Origin: Bimuria novae-zelandiae CBS 107.79
Taxonomy: Eukaryota > Ascomycota > Dothideomycetes > Pleosporales > Didymosphaeriaceae
Direction of reading: 5' to 3'
Assembly: GCA_010015655.1 (NCBI GenBank)
Contig: ML976760.1
Span: forward strand, 52,759-116,758
DNA length: 64,000 nucleotides
The notes beneath the pieces are model-generated. The model was not told the origin of the DNA. It did no database searches and was given only the letters and a program-made list of their open reading frames with translations. Positions within the stretch are counted from its first letter, which is position 1, and each line of letters opens with the position of its first letter. Position numbers and translations under genes: made by a program. Shown here piece by piece: positions 31,339 through 43,036 of this stretch.

Positions 31339-33366
31339 CATGCATAGCGAGTGGCCGAAAATGCCAAGGCCCTATTAAAATCTACACTCTACACAATAGT
31401 ACAGAACGCGCATAAATAGTTATAAGAAATCATAGTAGGCTAATTTACTTAGAATTTACTTTTACTTCTTTTTTACACGTGCACGAATTATATTTAGCCT
31501 TACTATAGTATTTATAGCACTATTAAGTTAATTTACCTCTAGTAGCGTGCACCCTTTTCTTTATCTTCTTTTTATTACTATATACTATAAAGTCTTTTAG
31601 AGTAGCTAGTTACTAGCTATTAGTAGCTATAAAAACTTTTTCTTATTATAGTTACTTTTTTTTATATAATTTTTATTACGTAGTAGCTTTATTAGTAGCT
31701 TAAAGCTTAGCGTTACGCTTAGTTATTAATATTAATAAAATATATGTAAGCAGGTGGGTGGTATGTGTGAAGGTAGTATATTGTGTGTGTAATTGTCTGA
31801 GTTGCTCTGTGTGTTGTTCTGTGTTGTGTTGTGTGTACATGGAGTGATCAGAGACTCGTATATAGAGATAGAGCTGACTCATGAGACTAGTGTCGTCATG
31901 TGACATATCTCTGGGCTGCTTACAATATATTATTGGCTTAGCGTCTTTTATAAGATTTTTAATTATTTTAATTATACTTATTAAGGAACTATTTAGGTGC
32001 TTTTAAATTTTTTTATTTACTTACGTTAATTATAACCCTAATTCTAAAGTATTACTTAGTATTTATAATTACTACGTACTATTACGTATAGTATAAGGCG
32101 AAGGCGTATGTACATAAATGTTAAGCTTTAATATTATTACTTTTAAGTTAAGAGAAATAAGGCTAGCGCCTTAAAAGCCTTTTTAAATATTACTTTAAAT
32201 AAATATAGCCTTAAAAGTAGTAATAAAGTAAAATAATAACTTAATTTTAGTAATATATATAATATAGTTACGCATTAGATCCTTAGCTTAGCGTCTATAC
32301 GCCTTCTTTAATAGCAAGAAACACCTTATATCTAGTAGCTATAAGAGGTGCGATAAATATAAAGACATATAAAGAGTAATAATTTTATTATTCTTATAGT
32401 ATTATTAGAATTTAAGCAAGTTATAGCCCTTATAGCTATTAATAATAAGTAGCTAATAGCTACTAATAGAACGCTCTTTTATATACGCGTTAAAGTACTT
32501 TAGCTACTATAAACTAAGCTTATTTATTATTTAGCTATTTTTAGAAATTTTAAAAACCTAATCGCGAGTAAATCTTTCTTTTAGTACTAAATAGAGAGGT
32601 AGTGCTTGCCTTAAAAAATAAGGAAAAGTAAGATTACCTACCAAGTTACGTTAATACTATAAATAGCTATTATTTACTTTTAGTTATTTTATTACACGCT
32701 TTTTAGCTTATCTTAATACTTAAAGCCTATAATAACTACTCCTATTAATCTTATGCCTATTATAAAGCTAGTCTTATTAAAGTTATAGATATCTTTATCT
32801 AGGATACTATACTTAGCTTTAGTATTCTTTATAAGCTAGAACTAGCCCTATATAACTTTAAGATCCTTATAGAAGGCTCTTTTATAGTAATACTTTTAAT
32901 TAAATTTAACTTAGAACTCTAACTAGCGCTTAATAAAGTAGTAAAACTACTTTTAACTAACTAGCTTATTATAGCGTATAGCTAATAAAAAATTAACTAT
33001 ATTTTAATAGTAGTAAGCTAGGGCAGAAATCCTTACGTATCTAAGTTAAGTATATACTATATAATTACCTACTCCTCTCTTATAGTAAGTCTTATTAAGT
33101 TAAGTATATAGTTACGTTAAAAAGTAGTTCTAGCGCGTCTTTATTATAGTATTCTTTTAGTAATACTATAAACTACTATAGTGTGTAACATTAAGAATAA
33201 TATATTTCTTTTAATAGCTTAAAGCGTGAGCCATAATTAGGCCTTTTTTAATTTAAGTAGTTTATTACGTTATTAAGACATCGCGTTATACTGTAGCTAA
33301 TAGAACGTTTTAATAGGATCTTGGCATTTTTGGCCACTTACTATACCTGGCCACTCGCTATGCATG
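31339..33366 (-). mobile_element. RIP-decayed Fot1/pogo element with TIRs and TA duplication
   Basis: The terminal inverted repeats read CATGCATAGCGAGTGGCC at both ends and continue as AAAATGCCAAG...CCTATTAAA. The right copy has 17 extra bases between the two parts. TA flanks each end (31337-31338, 33367-33368). Without the LTR at 31745-31924 the element is 1.84 kb, the size of Fot1-like elements. On the minus strand the decayed frame shows the transposase block, a 'DGHGSH'-like site followed by NKIITLYV near 32350-32430. The region is stop-rich through transition mutations, so it is dead. Confidence 0.85.
31745..31924. mobile_element. Solo LTR, 180 bp, TSD ATATA
   Basis: Starts TGTAAGCAG and ends CTGCTTACA, a perfect 9-bp inverted terminus. 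ATATA is duplicated at 31740-31744 and 31925-31929. Normal GC with a TG-rich stretch; nested in the decayed Fot1-like element. Confidence 0.85.
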
Positions 33367-33368
33367 TA

Positions 33369-34655
33369 CATTATAACTTACTACTAGTATTATATTTAAG
33401 TACTTTTAGCTATTTTATCGCGTATTTAACACGCTATTTTGTTATTATTACTTATCTATTAGTATAATTTTATTAGTATTTTAGCTATTATAGTTAACCT
33501 ATATTACAAGGTGCTTTACGTACCTAAGCCTAATCCAGGTTAGGGGAGGATAGGTCAAGAGTAATATACCTTATAGATATATTTAGTAGTTAAGAGCTTA
33601 AAATAATAATACTAGGATGTGTAAATAATCTAATTCTATAATAAACTATAAAATAACTAACTAAGAGATTTACTAATCTATTATAGAAAATATACTTGTA
33701 GTATATTAAATTAATTATAAAAGTAGAAAAGCTATGAAGAAATTATTAAACTATATACTATTTATCCTAGTTTTTACTATTATTAAAATTATTATTATAG
33801 TCCTACTAAGACCTTAAGGTCCCATAGGATCTCGCATTATACGGGACCTTGTTACGTAACTATTAACCTAAGCTACCCCGCGCTTCCTTGTGTTCCTTCG
33901 CCTTAGTAATTTCGCCAACAATGACTCTCTTAGCGTAATTGTCTGGTTCTATTGTTCCTGTGGGGTTTGTGATCGTAACAACCTATCGCGCACTTTTTAC
34001 TACCTTTACTTACCTTATAGGCTTATTAATCGTCTAAGATGCCTCTAAACGAGTTATTAATAGTAATATGCGCGCTAGAGTACGCGCTAATAGCGCCGTA
34101 GAGGTAATAGATAAAGGTAGAGGTTATAGTAAGCGTTAGAAAGTACGTACCTAGTAGGCTATTAAAGGTAACTTGCTACTAGCTAGTACTACTAATTAGC
34201 TAATAGAGCTGCCTAAAACGCAGTGTGTGCGGAGCTAGCTAAAGCCTAGTTTTATAAGTAGTAACAAAGAGATTAATAAGAGTAATCTTATTAACGCAGT
34301 AATTAAGACTCTATATAGTGTATTTAAATAGGATAACTAGCTACTAAATTATAATATAATACTATAATTTTAGCTTAATATTTATAAATTTCACTTTTAA
34401 ATTAAGTATAAACTATTACTAAGACCTCCTAATTAAGTCCTCTAGCACCGTTAAGGCACATCAAATCAAGTCAACGGGTGGATTTGGACTGGATTTGTTT
34501 GTTGACAATTGTGCCTATACCACTAAAATAGTCGCGGACGGCCTCAATCACCGAAAATAGCGGTGTGGCACGGTCTTCCCTGCACCCACGCAAAAATACC
34601 TAGCGCATTATATCGTCGTCTTCTCTCCACCTGTATCTCTATCGATCTCACCAAC
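33369..34655. other. AT-rich decayed DNA, probably old transposon sequence
   Basis: RIP-like AT-rich sequence to about 34440, then normal GC leading into the F-box relic. A 131-bp LTR-like insert is listed separately. No transposase motif could be read. Confidence 0.5.
33850..33980. mobile_element. Possible short solo LTR or MITE, 131 bp, 4-bp TSD ACCT
   Basis: Starts TGTTACG and ends CGTAACA, a perfect 7-bp inverted terminus. ACCT is present at 33846-33849 and 33981-33984. Normal GC within AT-rich flanks. It is shorter than the other LTRs and has a 4-bp duplication, so the class is open. Confidence 0.55.
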
Positions 34656-36119
34656 ATGGCGTCTTTCCATGCCTGTCCCAGAGAGCTCACAGACTCCATC
34701 CTCGAGCAGGTCTCGACCTGTGACCTTGCCGCCCTGAGCCTCACGAGCAAGAAGTTATATGCAGCCGCAACTCCATTACTCTATTCTCGGCTCGATTTTA
34801 GCATTCATCAAGCCAACCCACGCCCTTTAATACACCTTTATTAAAGTATTTTCAAGAAGCCTAAGCTAGCAACATATATCAAATCTGTACGTTTGCGCGA
34901 TAGTGAACCCGAAATTCAGAAGCTTTACAGACTTCCCTACGATCACCAAACCAAGACGCCCAGAGTGTCTCCACCGCAGCCGACAGACGAGGATGGAATG
35001 CCCGACTTCGTCTCATTTATCGCGGGTTCCGGCCTGTCGAATGCCGATCTCTGGATAGAGAAACTGCGCGCAGGCGATTTGAACGCCTGTGTCGCATTGC
35101 TGCTGTCCAAACTGCCCAACCTTGCAACTTTTCGCGTCGGATACGCAGTTGTCCTAGCGGATCTCGAAGGTCTCAAATATGGCAGAAAACCACCAAAGAC
35201 CGCGGGCGAGAACCAGTTCCTTAGCAAAATCTTCCAATCTGCCGCCTTTAATACATCAAATCACGGCCTTTCTCGCTTCCAACACCTCAAGGATGTCTTT
35301 TTCCCTAGCCCCTTAGAAAATGACCCTGGGCGCCACCCAGAATTTTCCAACCCAAGGGATGTGATAGCACTCCTCAGTCTTCCGTCAATGCGTAGCCTTT
35401 CGGGCTGGTGTCTAAACCCCAGCTCGTTGCCGTTCACCTGGCCATCAGGCCCGCCCGATCTGTCCCACCTCGCCTCGCTGTCTCTTTCATTCGTCCACGT
35501 CGACTTCTTGGCACAGATCCTGGAAAGAACCTTGAACCTCAAGAAGCTAAGCTCGGAGTGGAAATACATAGCTGCCGTCGATCCGCTGAACACCGACACG
35601 ATCGACCTCGACAGATTCGTTGAAGCCTTGAAACCCTGCCAGGATACACTCGAGGATCTCACCATCGATGCCATCAATACTGTCGCCTGGGATGACTACG
35701 AACGGAGGTACATCTACGTTCGAGGATCCCTAAACGGCTTAGACAGCTTCGCCAACATTAAGCGATTCAAGGCCTCTTTCACACTCCTCCTTTTAAACTA
35801 GGACGACGATGCGAAGGAATCGAGACGATTAGAAGATAGCATGCCTCCTAATGTTAAGATTATAACAGTCACGGGCGAAAATTAGGTGGAAGACTATGCT
35901 TACGATGAAACAAGCGAAATAGCGAAGCTTTGAGCTTAGATTGCCGAGACGGCCGCGACAAGGACGCCAAAGCTTGTTAAGATCTGTTTCTATCTGACGT
36001 TGGCGTCGGATTAGATCATGTACGAAAGGTATAAGCTATTTAAGCAGGTTTTTAAGGGATCGCGGCTGAGGCATAGGATCGTCAAGGCGAAGGGTGAGGA
36101 GCCCTGGAAGGGCGTGTGA
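34656..36119 (+). pseudogene. F-box protein gene with six in-frame stops
   Basis: From ATG 34656 a single frame runs 487 codons without an indel, broken by TAA 34842, TAG 35799, TAG 35883, TGA 35931, TAG 35937 and TAG 36012; it ends at TGA 36117. The N-terminus is an F-box: CPRELTDSILEQVSTCDLAALSLTSKKLYAAATPLLY. The rest is Leu-rich with repeat-like segments (LSHLASLSLSFVHVDFL, LKKLSSEW), as in fungal F-box proteins that recruit targets to SCF ubiquitin ligase. The 302-codon middle part is open. It borders decayed AT-rich DNA upstream. All breaks are single-codon nonsense changes. Confidence 0.75.
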
Positions 36120-36529
36120 TGTGAGGCTAGGATTGAGCTGATTGGATTGATTGTGCATTATAGATTTCGGAGTTACAGTACACATTATGGCCTTCTTGTT
36201 TGCTATATATCTACAAACTAGCCTAATGGTACTCAAGGCTAAATGCATCGATCAAATGACTATCATACAATAGACCCTGGGATAACAAGTGAGTGAGAAC
36301 GACACACGTAGCAGCAAAATAGACGAACCAGCTCGGTAACATGTGCGTAGGCTCAAAACCATTATCTGTTCATCAGACGTAATAGCCTGGTGGTACTCAA
36401 GGTAGTATGCACCCTCTAAACAACCGTCGCTTGATAGATCTTGAGATAACAAGAGCACACAACCATAGTGATTTCAGGCACGAGTGTGGGCATAAGAACC
36501 TAGCGCACCAATCAACCTGCGTTATCAGT
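36120..36529. other. Intergenic with a short direct duplication
   Basis: GCCTAATGGTACTCAAGG (36222-36239) recurs as GCCTGGTGGTACTCAAGG near 36385, followed by similar 3' flanks (TAGACCCTGGGATAACAAG against TAGATCTTGAGATAACAAG), so a segment of about 70 bp is duplicated. No gene. Confidence 0.5.
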
Positions 36530-36537
36530 GCTTGCAA

Positions 36538-37338
36538 CAGTCCGTATTACGGACAGTTTGAGTCCACTACGGTTACATTACGGTTGCTAGTAATTACTGT
36601 ACGGACGTTACGGCGGAGAGGTCTATACAGTACTAGTAGTAAGCTATAATAATTAATTTAAGCCTTATATAGTAAAACTATAACTAGAAATAATATATAA
36701 TTGTCTTAATTAAGAAGAAGGTATAATTTGCGCGTTATATAAAGCTTTATTATTATTATTAACTACTAAAGGTGCGTTCTCTTTGCAATTAATATAAAAA
36801 ATTAAGTTTTTAAGTAACTTAAAATAACGTCTTTTGTTAGCTAGTTCTTTTAGAGTTAATAAGCTTTAATTATAGTTAGGAATAGTAAATTCTAATCGCA
36901 CGTAATTATACGTTTAGTAAATAAAAAGCACAACTCGTAGTTATAGATAAAGAGGTAATAGCTACGATACCTTTATTAACTAGGGCACGCGCGTACTTTA
37001 TAAGTTAACTTATAAGCTTATTATAATAGTAATAGTAACTAAGATAAATAAGCTAATTTTTGTATAAGAAATAAGGTAAAAAATTAGTCCAGAGTTAACG
37101 CTCCGTATTTATATAATATAGGTACATTCTACGCCTAAAGTAGTCTAGATTTGCTATATCTAATGCCTAGACGCCCTTAAACGATTAACTTACGCCTCCT
37201 TTCTAATTAAGAACTATATAGCTATAATATAGCTTAATAATTAGTATAGTATAGTTATAATTACTGTAGGAGACCACTATCGTACGGACCGCCGAAAACC
37301 GCCTTCGAACGATACCGTACAAACCGTAATACGGACTG
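36538..37338. mobile_element. 0.8-kb inverted-repeat element, hAT-like and non-autonomous
   Basis: The ends CAGTCCGTATTACGG and CCGTAATACGGACTG are perfect inverted repeats, and the match extends outward through TTGCAAGC. Short GTACGG/TTACGG motifs recur inside both ends, as in the subterminal repeats of hAT elements. The centre (36640-37260) is AT-rich and RIP-like, with no transposase motif. TTGCAA lies directly outside both ends. Because it is palindromic it may be a 6-bp target duplication or part of longer terminal repeats. The class is not certain. Confidence 0.65.
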
Positions 37339-37493
37339 TTGCAAGCGCTGTGCATTATTCCCTAACTCCTTTGCCCTGATCATCAATAATCCGAACTGAT
37401 CACTCTAAAACCTTCCGTCTATATAACCCTAGCCATACATACTCCTGACTGTACTCGATACACGATACCAAGACTGATTGACAATCCAAAAAC

Positions 37494-37885
37494 CTAGTCC
37501 AGGGCTACTTGTTCCCCAGGTAGAATAAAGGACAGCTTGTCCATATCGGTCTGAACCCAGCCGGCCTTGGAGTAGTCAACCCGCGTGGTCTTGGACTTGT
37601 CCCAGATCGCCTCCGGGACTTCCCTCTCAATGACCCTATTAGGACCGATAATCTCGTTGCAGCCACCTCCCGGTTCAATGCATGAGTCACACCAGGATAG
37701 GAGTTACGTGGGTAGAGACTTACTCCTTGCTTATCGCACGGGGGAAAAATTCCATCCTGCCGGAGCCACTCATCTGTGGTGATTCTGACGTCGTCCTCAT
37801 TGCCTCTAACCGTAACGGTGACAATATTCGCCGTATTGATCCGAATATTCGGGTGCAGGCGCTGGAACAGCTGGGCGGCGGTCAT
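37494..37885 (-). CDS. Hypothetical protein, possibly a gene fragment
   Basis: Exons 37724-37885 and 37494-37652 with a 71-nt intron (GTAAGT...ACGAG) give 106 residues from the first ATG. The frame stays open a further 28 codons upstream (FPLVKQCITSEEKSNEDKC) before a stop in AT-rich DNA. That suggests a gene cut by transposon decay or a further upstream exon. VRITTDEWLRQDG and FILPGEQVALD are well formed but match no family I know. Confidence 0.4.
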
Positions 37886-38153
37886 CTCTCCGCACTTGTC
37901 CTCGTTGGACTTTTCCTCTGAAGTGATGCACTGTTTGACGAGCGGGAAGACAATATTGTCGCGCGTGTACTATTATATAGAGTATAGATTTTGGTAGGGG
38001 CTCGGCAGAGTGAGTCGCTCGTTTGTGAAGTACGTTATACAGATTTTTATAAAATACTGATAATAAAGCTTCCCTAGTAACAACACAGAATCCATTATCT
38101 TATTCCGATAGGATTTTATTATAGTGCTTACTATAACTAGAGGCCGAGCCGCA

Positions 38154-38585
38154 ATGAAGCACCGCGGCACATGGGCAAAGGTGGACCGCAGCCAGCGCGC
38201 GCACAGGAACCGTCTCGCGTTGCACGCCGTGTGCCGCTTCATCTGGGTCGAGACGCAAGGCATGCACTTCGCCGCGGGCGTTTTCTTCTTAGAACACGAC
38301 TGGACGATGAACTGGCTGCGGGAGCGGAGCGAAGAGGAGAGAGCGGCCATCACGACGGTGCGTTTCACCACGTTCGAGTGTCGCCGTATGCGGTGTGGGC
38401 ATGTGAAGAAGGTGCCGTTTCCAGAGCGTGTTCCGCGCGTGTTGCTGCCGAATCTGAAGCACGTGTATGTGAAGACGAAACAGCCGTCGCTTGCGAGGCG
38501 GAGGCACGTCAAGAGGGACTTTGGCGACGGTGTCGAGGTGCATTTCTTCGAGCGCGAAAAACGGAGGTACGATTGGACACGGTAG
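38154..38585 (+). CDS. Hypothetical protein, possible truncated member of a fungal orphan family
   Basis: 143 residues from ATG 38154 to TAG 38583. Arg-rich with ALHAVCRFIWVETQGMHFAAGVFFLEHDW and a later Val-rich strand, resembling the 'former of hyphal contacts' layout of many fungal F-box-adjacent orphan proteins, but without an N-terminal domain. The GC-rich codon use differs sharply from the AT-rich DNA immediately upstream, so the 5' part may have been lost. Function unknown. Confidence 0.35.
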   Translation: MKHRGTWAKVDRSQRAHRNRLALHAVCRFIWVETQGMHFAAGVFFLEHDWTMNWLRERSEEERAAITTVRFTTFECRRMRCGHVKKVPFPERVPRVLLPNLKHVYVKTKQPSLARRRHVKRDFGDGVEVHFFEREKRRYDWTR

Positions 38586-38669
38586 ACGTATGATACCCCC
38601 TGTGTTCCTTCTTGCTTCTACCATTATGATTGCGATCTCTACCCATTCACGTCGCTGCGTGCTTCGGAA

Positions 38670-41600
38670 CTATCGCAATTTCTTCTGCTCCGGTGCTAAC
38701 ATCCAGCTATTCCCACACACGCAGTGCTTCGCCACGCCCACCAGCCAAGTCACATGCGTCCCCGCATACCCCGGCAGTCCAACCATCACGTCCTCCATGT
38801 ACGCGCCACACCTCACACACCTTCTCAGCTGCTTCTTCCTCTTAGGATCCGCGCTGTTCTCCGCTCCAGCACTGTTAACGCTATCGCTTCTACTCCGGCC
38901 ATGCTGGTCCTTCGACACGGGCGGATGCGTATGCGCGCCCACCCCGCGGATAATCATCTTCTGACACACGTCCACGACGTGCGCGGCAAACCATCTGTCT
39001 GCGCGCTGCGAGTCGTTGAAACCGAGCCACGTGGTATCGAAGAAGGTGATTTTCGCCACGTCGACTTTGTCGGCTAGACAGCTCGGCTGGCCCTGCGGCT
39101 GGCCGTCCGCCCACAGCGTGTCCGTCACTAGACGCCTCGCTGCCTGGAACAATTGCGGTGGTATACGTCCGAGGATGAGTTCGCGCTCTATGGCGTCGCG
39201 CCCGTCGGCGCTGCAGTTGGCCTGCTTGTACCCGTGCTTCACAAGCGCCGCGGCTTCGGAGATGAGCCCTTCGAAGTGCCGCCAGTCGAGCGGGGCCTCG
39301 GTCAGCGCTTGGTGCAGTGGATAGTACAGTTTGCGGTGCTCGGGAGAGGAGTTGTTGTTCTGGATGTGCACGTATGCCGTCCGTTGGACCCACTGGATGG
39401 GGTTCGCCCAAAGCTTCATCATCATGCGTGGAAAGCCGGAGAGCAGCATCAGCAACGCGGGGTTGTTCAGCTCCTCCATTTTATGTTCCAGGAGTGTGGG
39501 AGTCAGGGTGTTGGGAGGGTGTCGTCGGAGAGCGAGCGAGAGCTGGAAAAGCCCGTCGACGAGGTAGGCCATGAAGTGCATGATCCAGCGGCATATCCCG
39601 ATGAACTGGGGTACTATTTCGGGGCGCACCGCTGCTTTCGTGATGTCGCCATGCATGCGAGCGATGGTTGTGAGTATCTGGGTAACATACTTGATGTTGA
39701 GAATCATCCACGCGGTTTTACTCCGTAGATCCCTGTGGCCGTTGTCTTGCAAGCCGAGGAGATGGAGTGCGGACAAGATCTTGACAAAGAATGGTGAGCG
39801 TCCAAGAAGGATCAGATGGTTCTGGTTTGATCCATCATCTGTAATACCGCAGTCGATCTTTACGTTGAGCGACTGGAACATGAGGAGAATGAAGTCGCGC
39901 TTGCGGTCGGGGCTGAGCGGCCCCATGACGGAAAAAATATCATCATTACAAAAGTATTGGTTTGCGGCGGTGGTGTGCTGAAGAATAAGCGCAGCGAGAG
40001 CGGCAGATGTGGATTGGGACTGATCTTTGTCATCGACAGCGAGGGAGCCGTAGGCGTATTGCATCGGATGGAGTTTGATTTTGCAGTCTTGGTGCATGCT
40101 TGCTGCAATGCAGTGGTTGGGTGACAGGGCAACATTGATAGTGGAGTCAAGCACTGGGAAGGTGAAGCCCGCTTGGGACATGGATGTCACAAGTTCAGTG
40201 TTGAAGTCCGGGGTGATGGTTTCGAGAGTTTTGCGCCTCTTGAACTCAATGGTGCCATCGCTGTAGCAGAAGGCGAGAATCATGCTATACCAGAGCGGAA
40301 TGAATGAAGTGATGACTTGGTTCATATTCGTCATAATGTCGGCTTGCCTCCTCAATTGCCAGGTTGGGCCAGCCGGAACAGAGCCTACGCTTTTCTTCTT
40401 CGACGTTACTTTGTCTTGGCTGGTGTGCAGCAGACTCTGCTCGGTCTGATGCACTTCCCACTTTGCAACTATGCTCGAAGGACTCTGTTGTGAATGTGGC
40501 TGATTGGTTGCGACTGTGTTTGGTGGAGTTACAAAGATAGCTTGAACGGTAGGTATTGATCCGTCGCCCTCTTCTGGTGTAATGGGAAGGAAATCAAGGT
40601 GTGTCAACTGAGCTGAGACGGGTATCTTCGATCCTGCATCGCCCGGGAGCCCGCTACTGTCCATCATTGCAGGGCGGCAGTTATCCTCGGTTGCGATTTC
40701 GACTACCCGGAGTTCTGGTTTCTCGTAAACCTTCGGGGGCGGCTGGCCTGGGACTTGAGGTACGTTCCATACCGCATCTATGCGGTAAAGATGCAAGCGT
40801 TCGGACCCATCGTAGGCGACTAGGAGAAGCTTGTTGTCTACATAATTTAGGTCTCTTTCTTTGACAGGGTAGGAATGCACATACCGTTGTTCGAAGCAAA
40901 AGCAGCATGAGTAAACGCTCCCTTCGTTGACATAACAGATTCCAACGATACCGACACCTCCGACCAGCTACTTTCTGGCTGCTGGAACCGCAACTGGAGA
41001 TCACCCTTCCGCTTCAGATACACCAAGCAAGACTTTTGGTCGACGGCGTGGTGCATGTCATGGAACATGTGAGAAGTTATATTGAAGTTCCATTTTTCGT
41101 TTCTTTTGTTAGCCGACCATGCAATATGATTCTGGTTCGCTTAGCCTAGTGACATACCCTTGGACTTTCAGCCACTCACCTTTTGCTCATAGGGGTAAAT
41201 TGCGAGCCAATGCATACCCACTACAGCGTCCCCTTCATTCTCGGGCTGAGTTCCATCCATTCTCATGTAATTCATTCGATCGAGAACCATGGCACAAGAG
41301 AAGATCATTACATGGCCGGCCTCAGTGACAACGGCAAGATCGTTACCGAGATGGCTCCAGGACAGGTGGGTCAGTCGAAACTCCTCGTGTTGCTGTGGAA
41401 GGTCGAGTTGTACATCCTTGCCTAGCTCCCACTTTCCCGATGAGAAGTCCCGGGAGAAGACTCTGAGATTAACGCCGAAGCCGTCCGGAGTCACGTATGC
41501 GAGGCATCCGTTCTTGGACCATGCTAGTTTCCTAGAACACGTTAGAGGCTGACGATGGCGTACTACCCTCCACTATTGTGACAGGCCAGTGGACGGTACC

Positions 41601-41787
41601 AGGACGCACAACCGAAAGGGTTTCGATGTACTTACGTGCAACATCCACTTGAGCCGAGCTCGTCAAGCCTCTTGGCTAGCCCTTTGACGGGCGCAGCAGC
41701 TGATATGTTCATGGTCGGGAGCGCAGCCTGCTCGGAGTCTCCGAATAGGTCGTCCACGTCCAGACCGTTGTATGCTTGGTCCTCCAT
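38670..41787 (-). CDS. MED16: Mediator complex subunit MED16 (Sin4)
   Basis: Exons 41636-41787, 41180-41531, 40885-41131 and 38670-40837 give 972 residues, as usual for fungal MED16. The introns are 104, 48 and 47 nt. The N-terminus MEDQAYNGLDVDDLFGDSEQ is typical, then a beta-propeller half (KLAWSKNGCLAYVTPDG; LTHLSWSHLGNDLAVVTEAG; NEKWNFNITSHMFHDMH). The C-terminal part has helical repeats and ends in a Cys cluster (CVRCGAYMEDV ... HCVCGNSWM) that may bind zinc. A tail-module subunit that links activators to RNA polymerase II. Confidence 0.92.
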
Positions 41788-43036
41788 GATAATTGGTAGT
41801 AGCGAAGCCTGGAGAACAAGCCTGGAGAAGATAATGCTGGATGGCGCTCGTGATTGAGCAACGCCCAGGTGGAAGAAGGGTAAAATTATAGTTAAGAGCG
41901 CACTAAGTGAGCGAAAAACACTGCCGCTTGCACGGCTACACGGTCAATACAAACGCCAGGTGCGCCGGGTATTAAGAAAACCAATGTTGAGTGGGATGTA
42001 ACAATAGGATTGGAACAAGGCTCGCAGAGAGATGTCGGAGGTTGACGCTGCGAACTGGTGATTGGTACAGATCTTAGTCTGGCGCTAGCGAAGACTAGCG
42101 GCTCATCAAGCCACAGCCGTGGCGGTGCGTTCCCTGTTCGTGAGAATATCGTGTTATTGTCGCATGTCACAATGAAGATGCACGCAACTTTAGTAATAGA
42201 GGAGGGGGAGTTTTTTCTGTTGCATGTATACACGGATGATGCGGCTCAACACCTCCAATGCCTAACTCCATACCGCACAGTCACAACCACGGATGGTACG
42301 GTAGCGGCTTAGTCGAGTCCACCGAGGCCCACCAAGATGAATGCCCCGAATTGGGGGCATTGACTGTGCCGTGCTCGGTCCTGTTGTGCCAGCGACAACG
42401 ACCAGCAGGCTGAGCGACGTGTCGGCGCAGTTGCGCTCCCGCAATCGTCATGGCCTTTGTGGCTGCCAGCCAGCCAGCGACGGCACCAGGAAGCATGCAA
42501 GTTGCAAACAAAGGTCGCAAGCTGGGATGATGGGCTCTGGTTTATACTGTTGCATATTAACTGGCCATGCAAGGCAATAATCGCAGTGGGGTTTCCCGAG
42601 CGGAGCGCAGCGTAAACAAAAGGCGCGCGGGCCACTTGTGCGGTTCCAACATTGCGTCTAGCGATCCCCCCGTCGTCTGGCTGAGCTAAGTGACGACCGC
42701 CAACCTCCTCCCTTTCACACGAACGCACCTTCCTCCGCGTCGCGACGCGCACCTGCCGTATATCTGTCGCGCCACTGACCGCGCTCCCATGAGCTAACCA
42801 TCACACCCAATTTTTGGCGCTCGACGACTCTGCGCAACTCCCCGGACGCTGTCGTGACGGCGCCTTTCGCTCCCTTCTGCGCTGTCTACAAGCTGCCAAC
42901 CGCTGTACAATAGCCACCGAGCAGACCCCCCGCCCGCTGCACCCGCGCCTGCACCTGGAAGCTGCTGTTGTTCGCCATTGTGCCCTGTTGTACAATACCC
43001 TGCCGATTCTCGGGGCCGCGCTTTCCGCCGTTCACC
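41788..43036. promoter_or_regulatory. Divergent intergenic region, MED16 and sirtuin
   Basis: About 1.25 kb between start codons. No gene recognised; the short frames have no motif. Confidence 0.45.
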
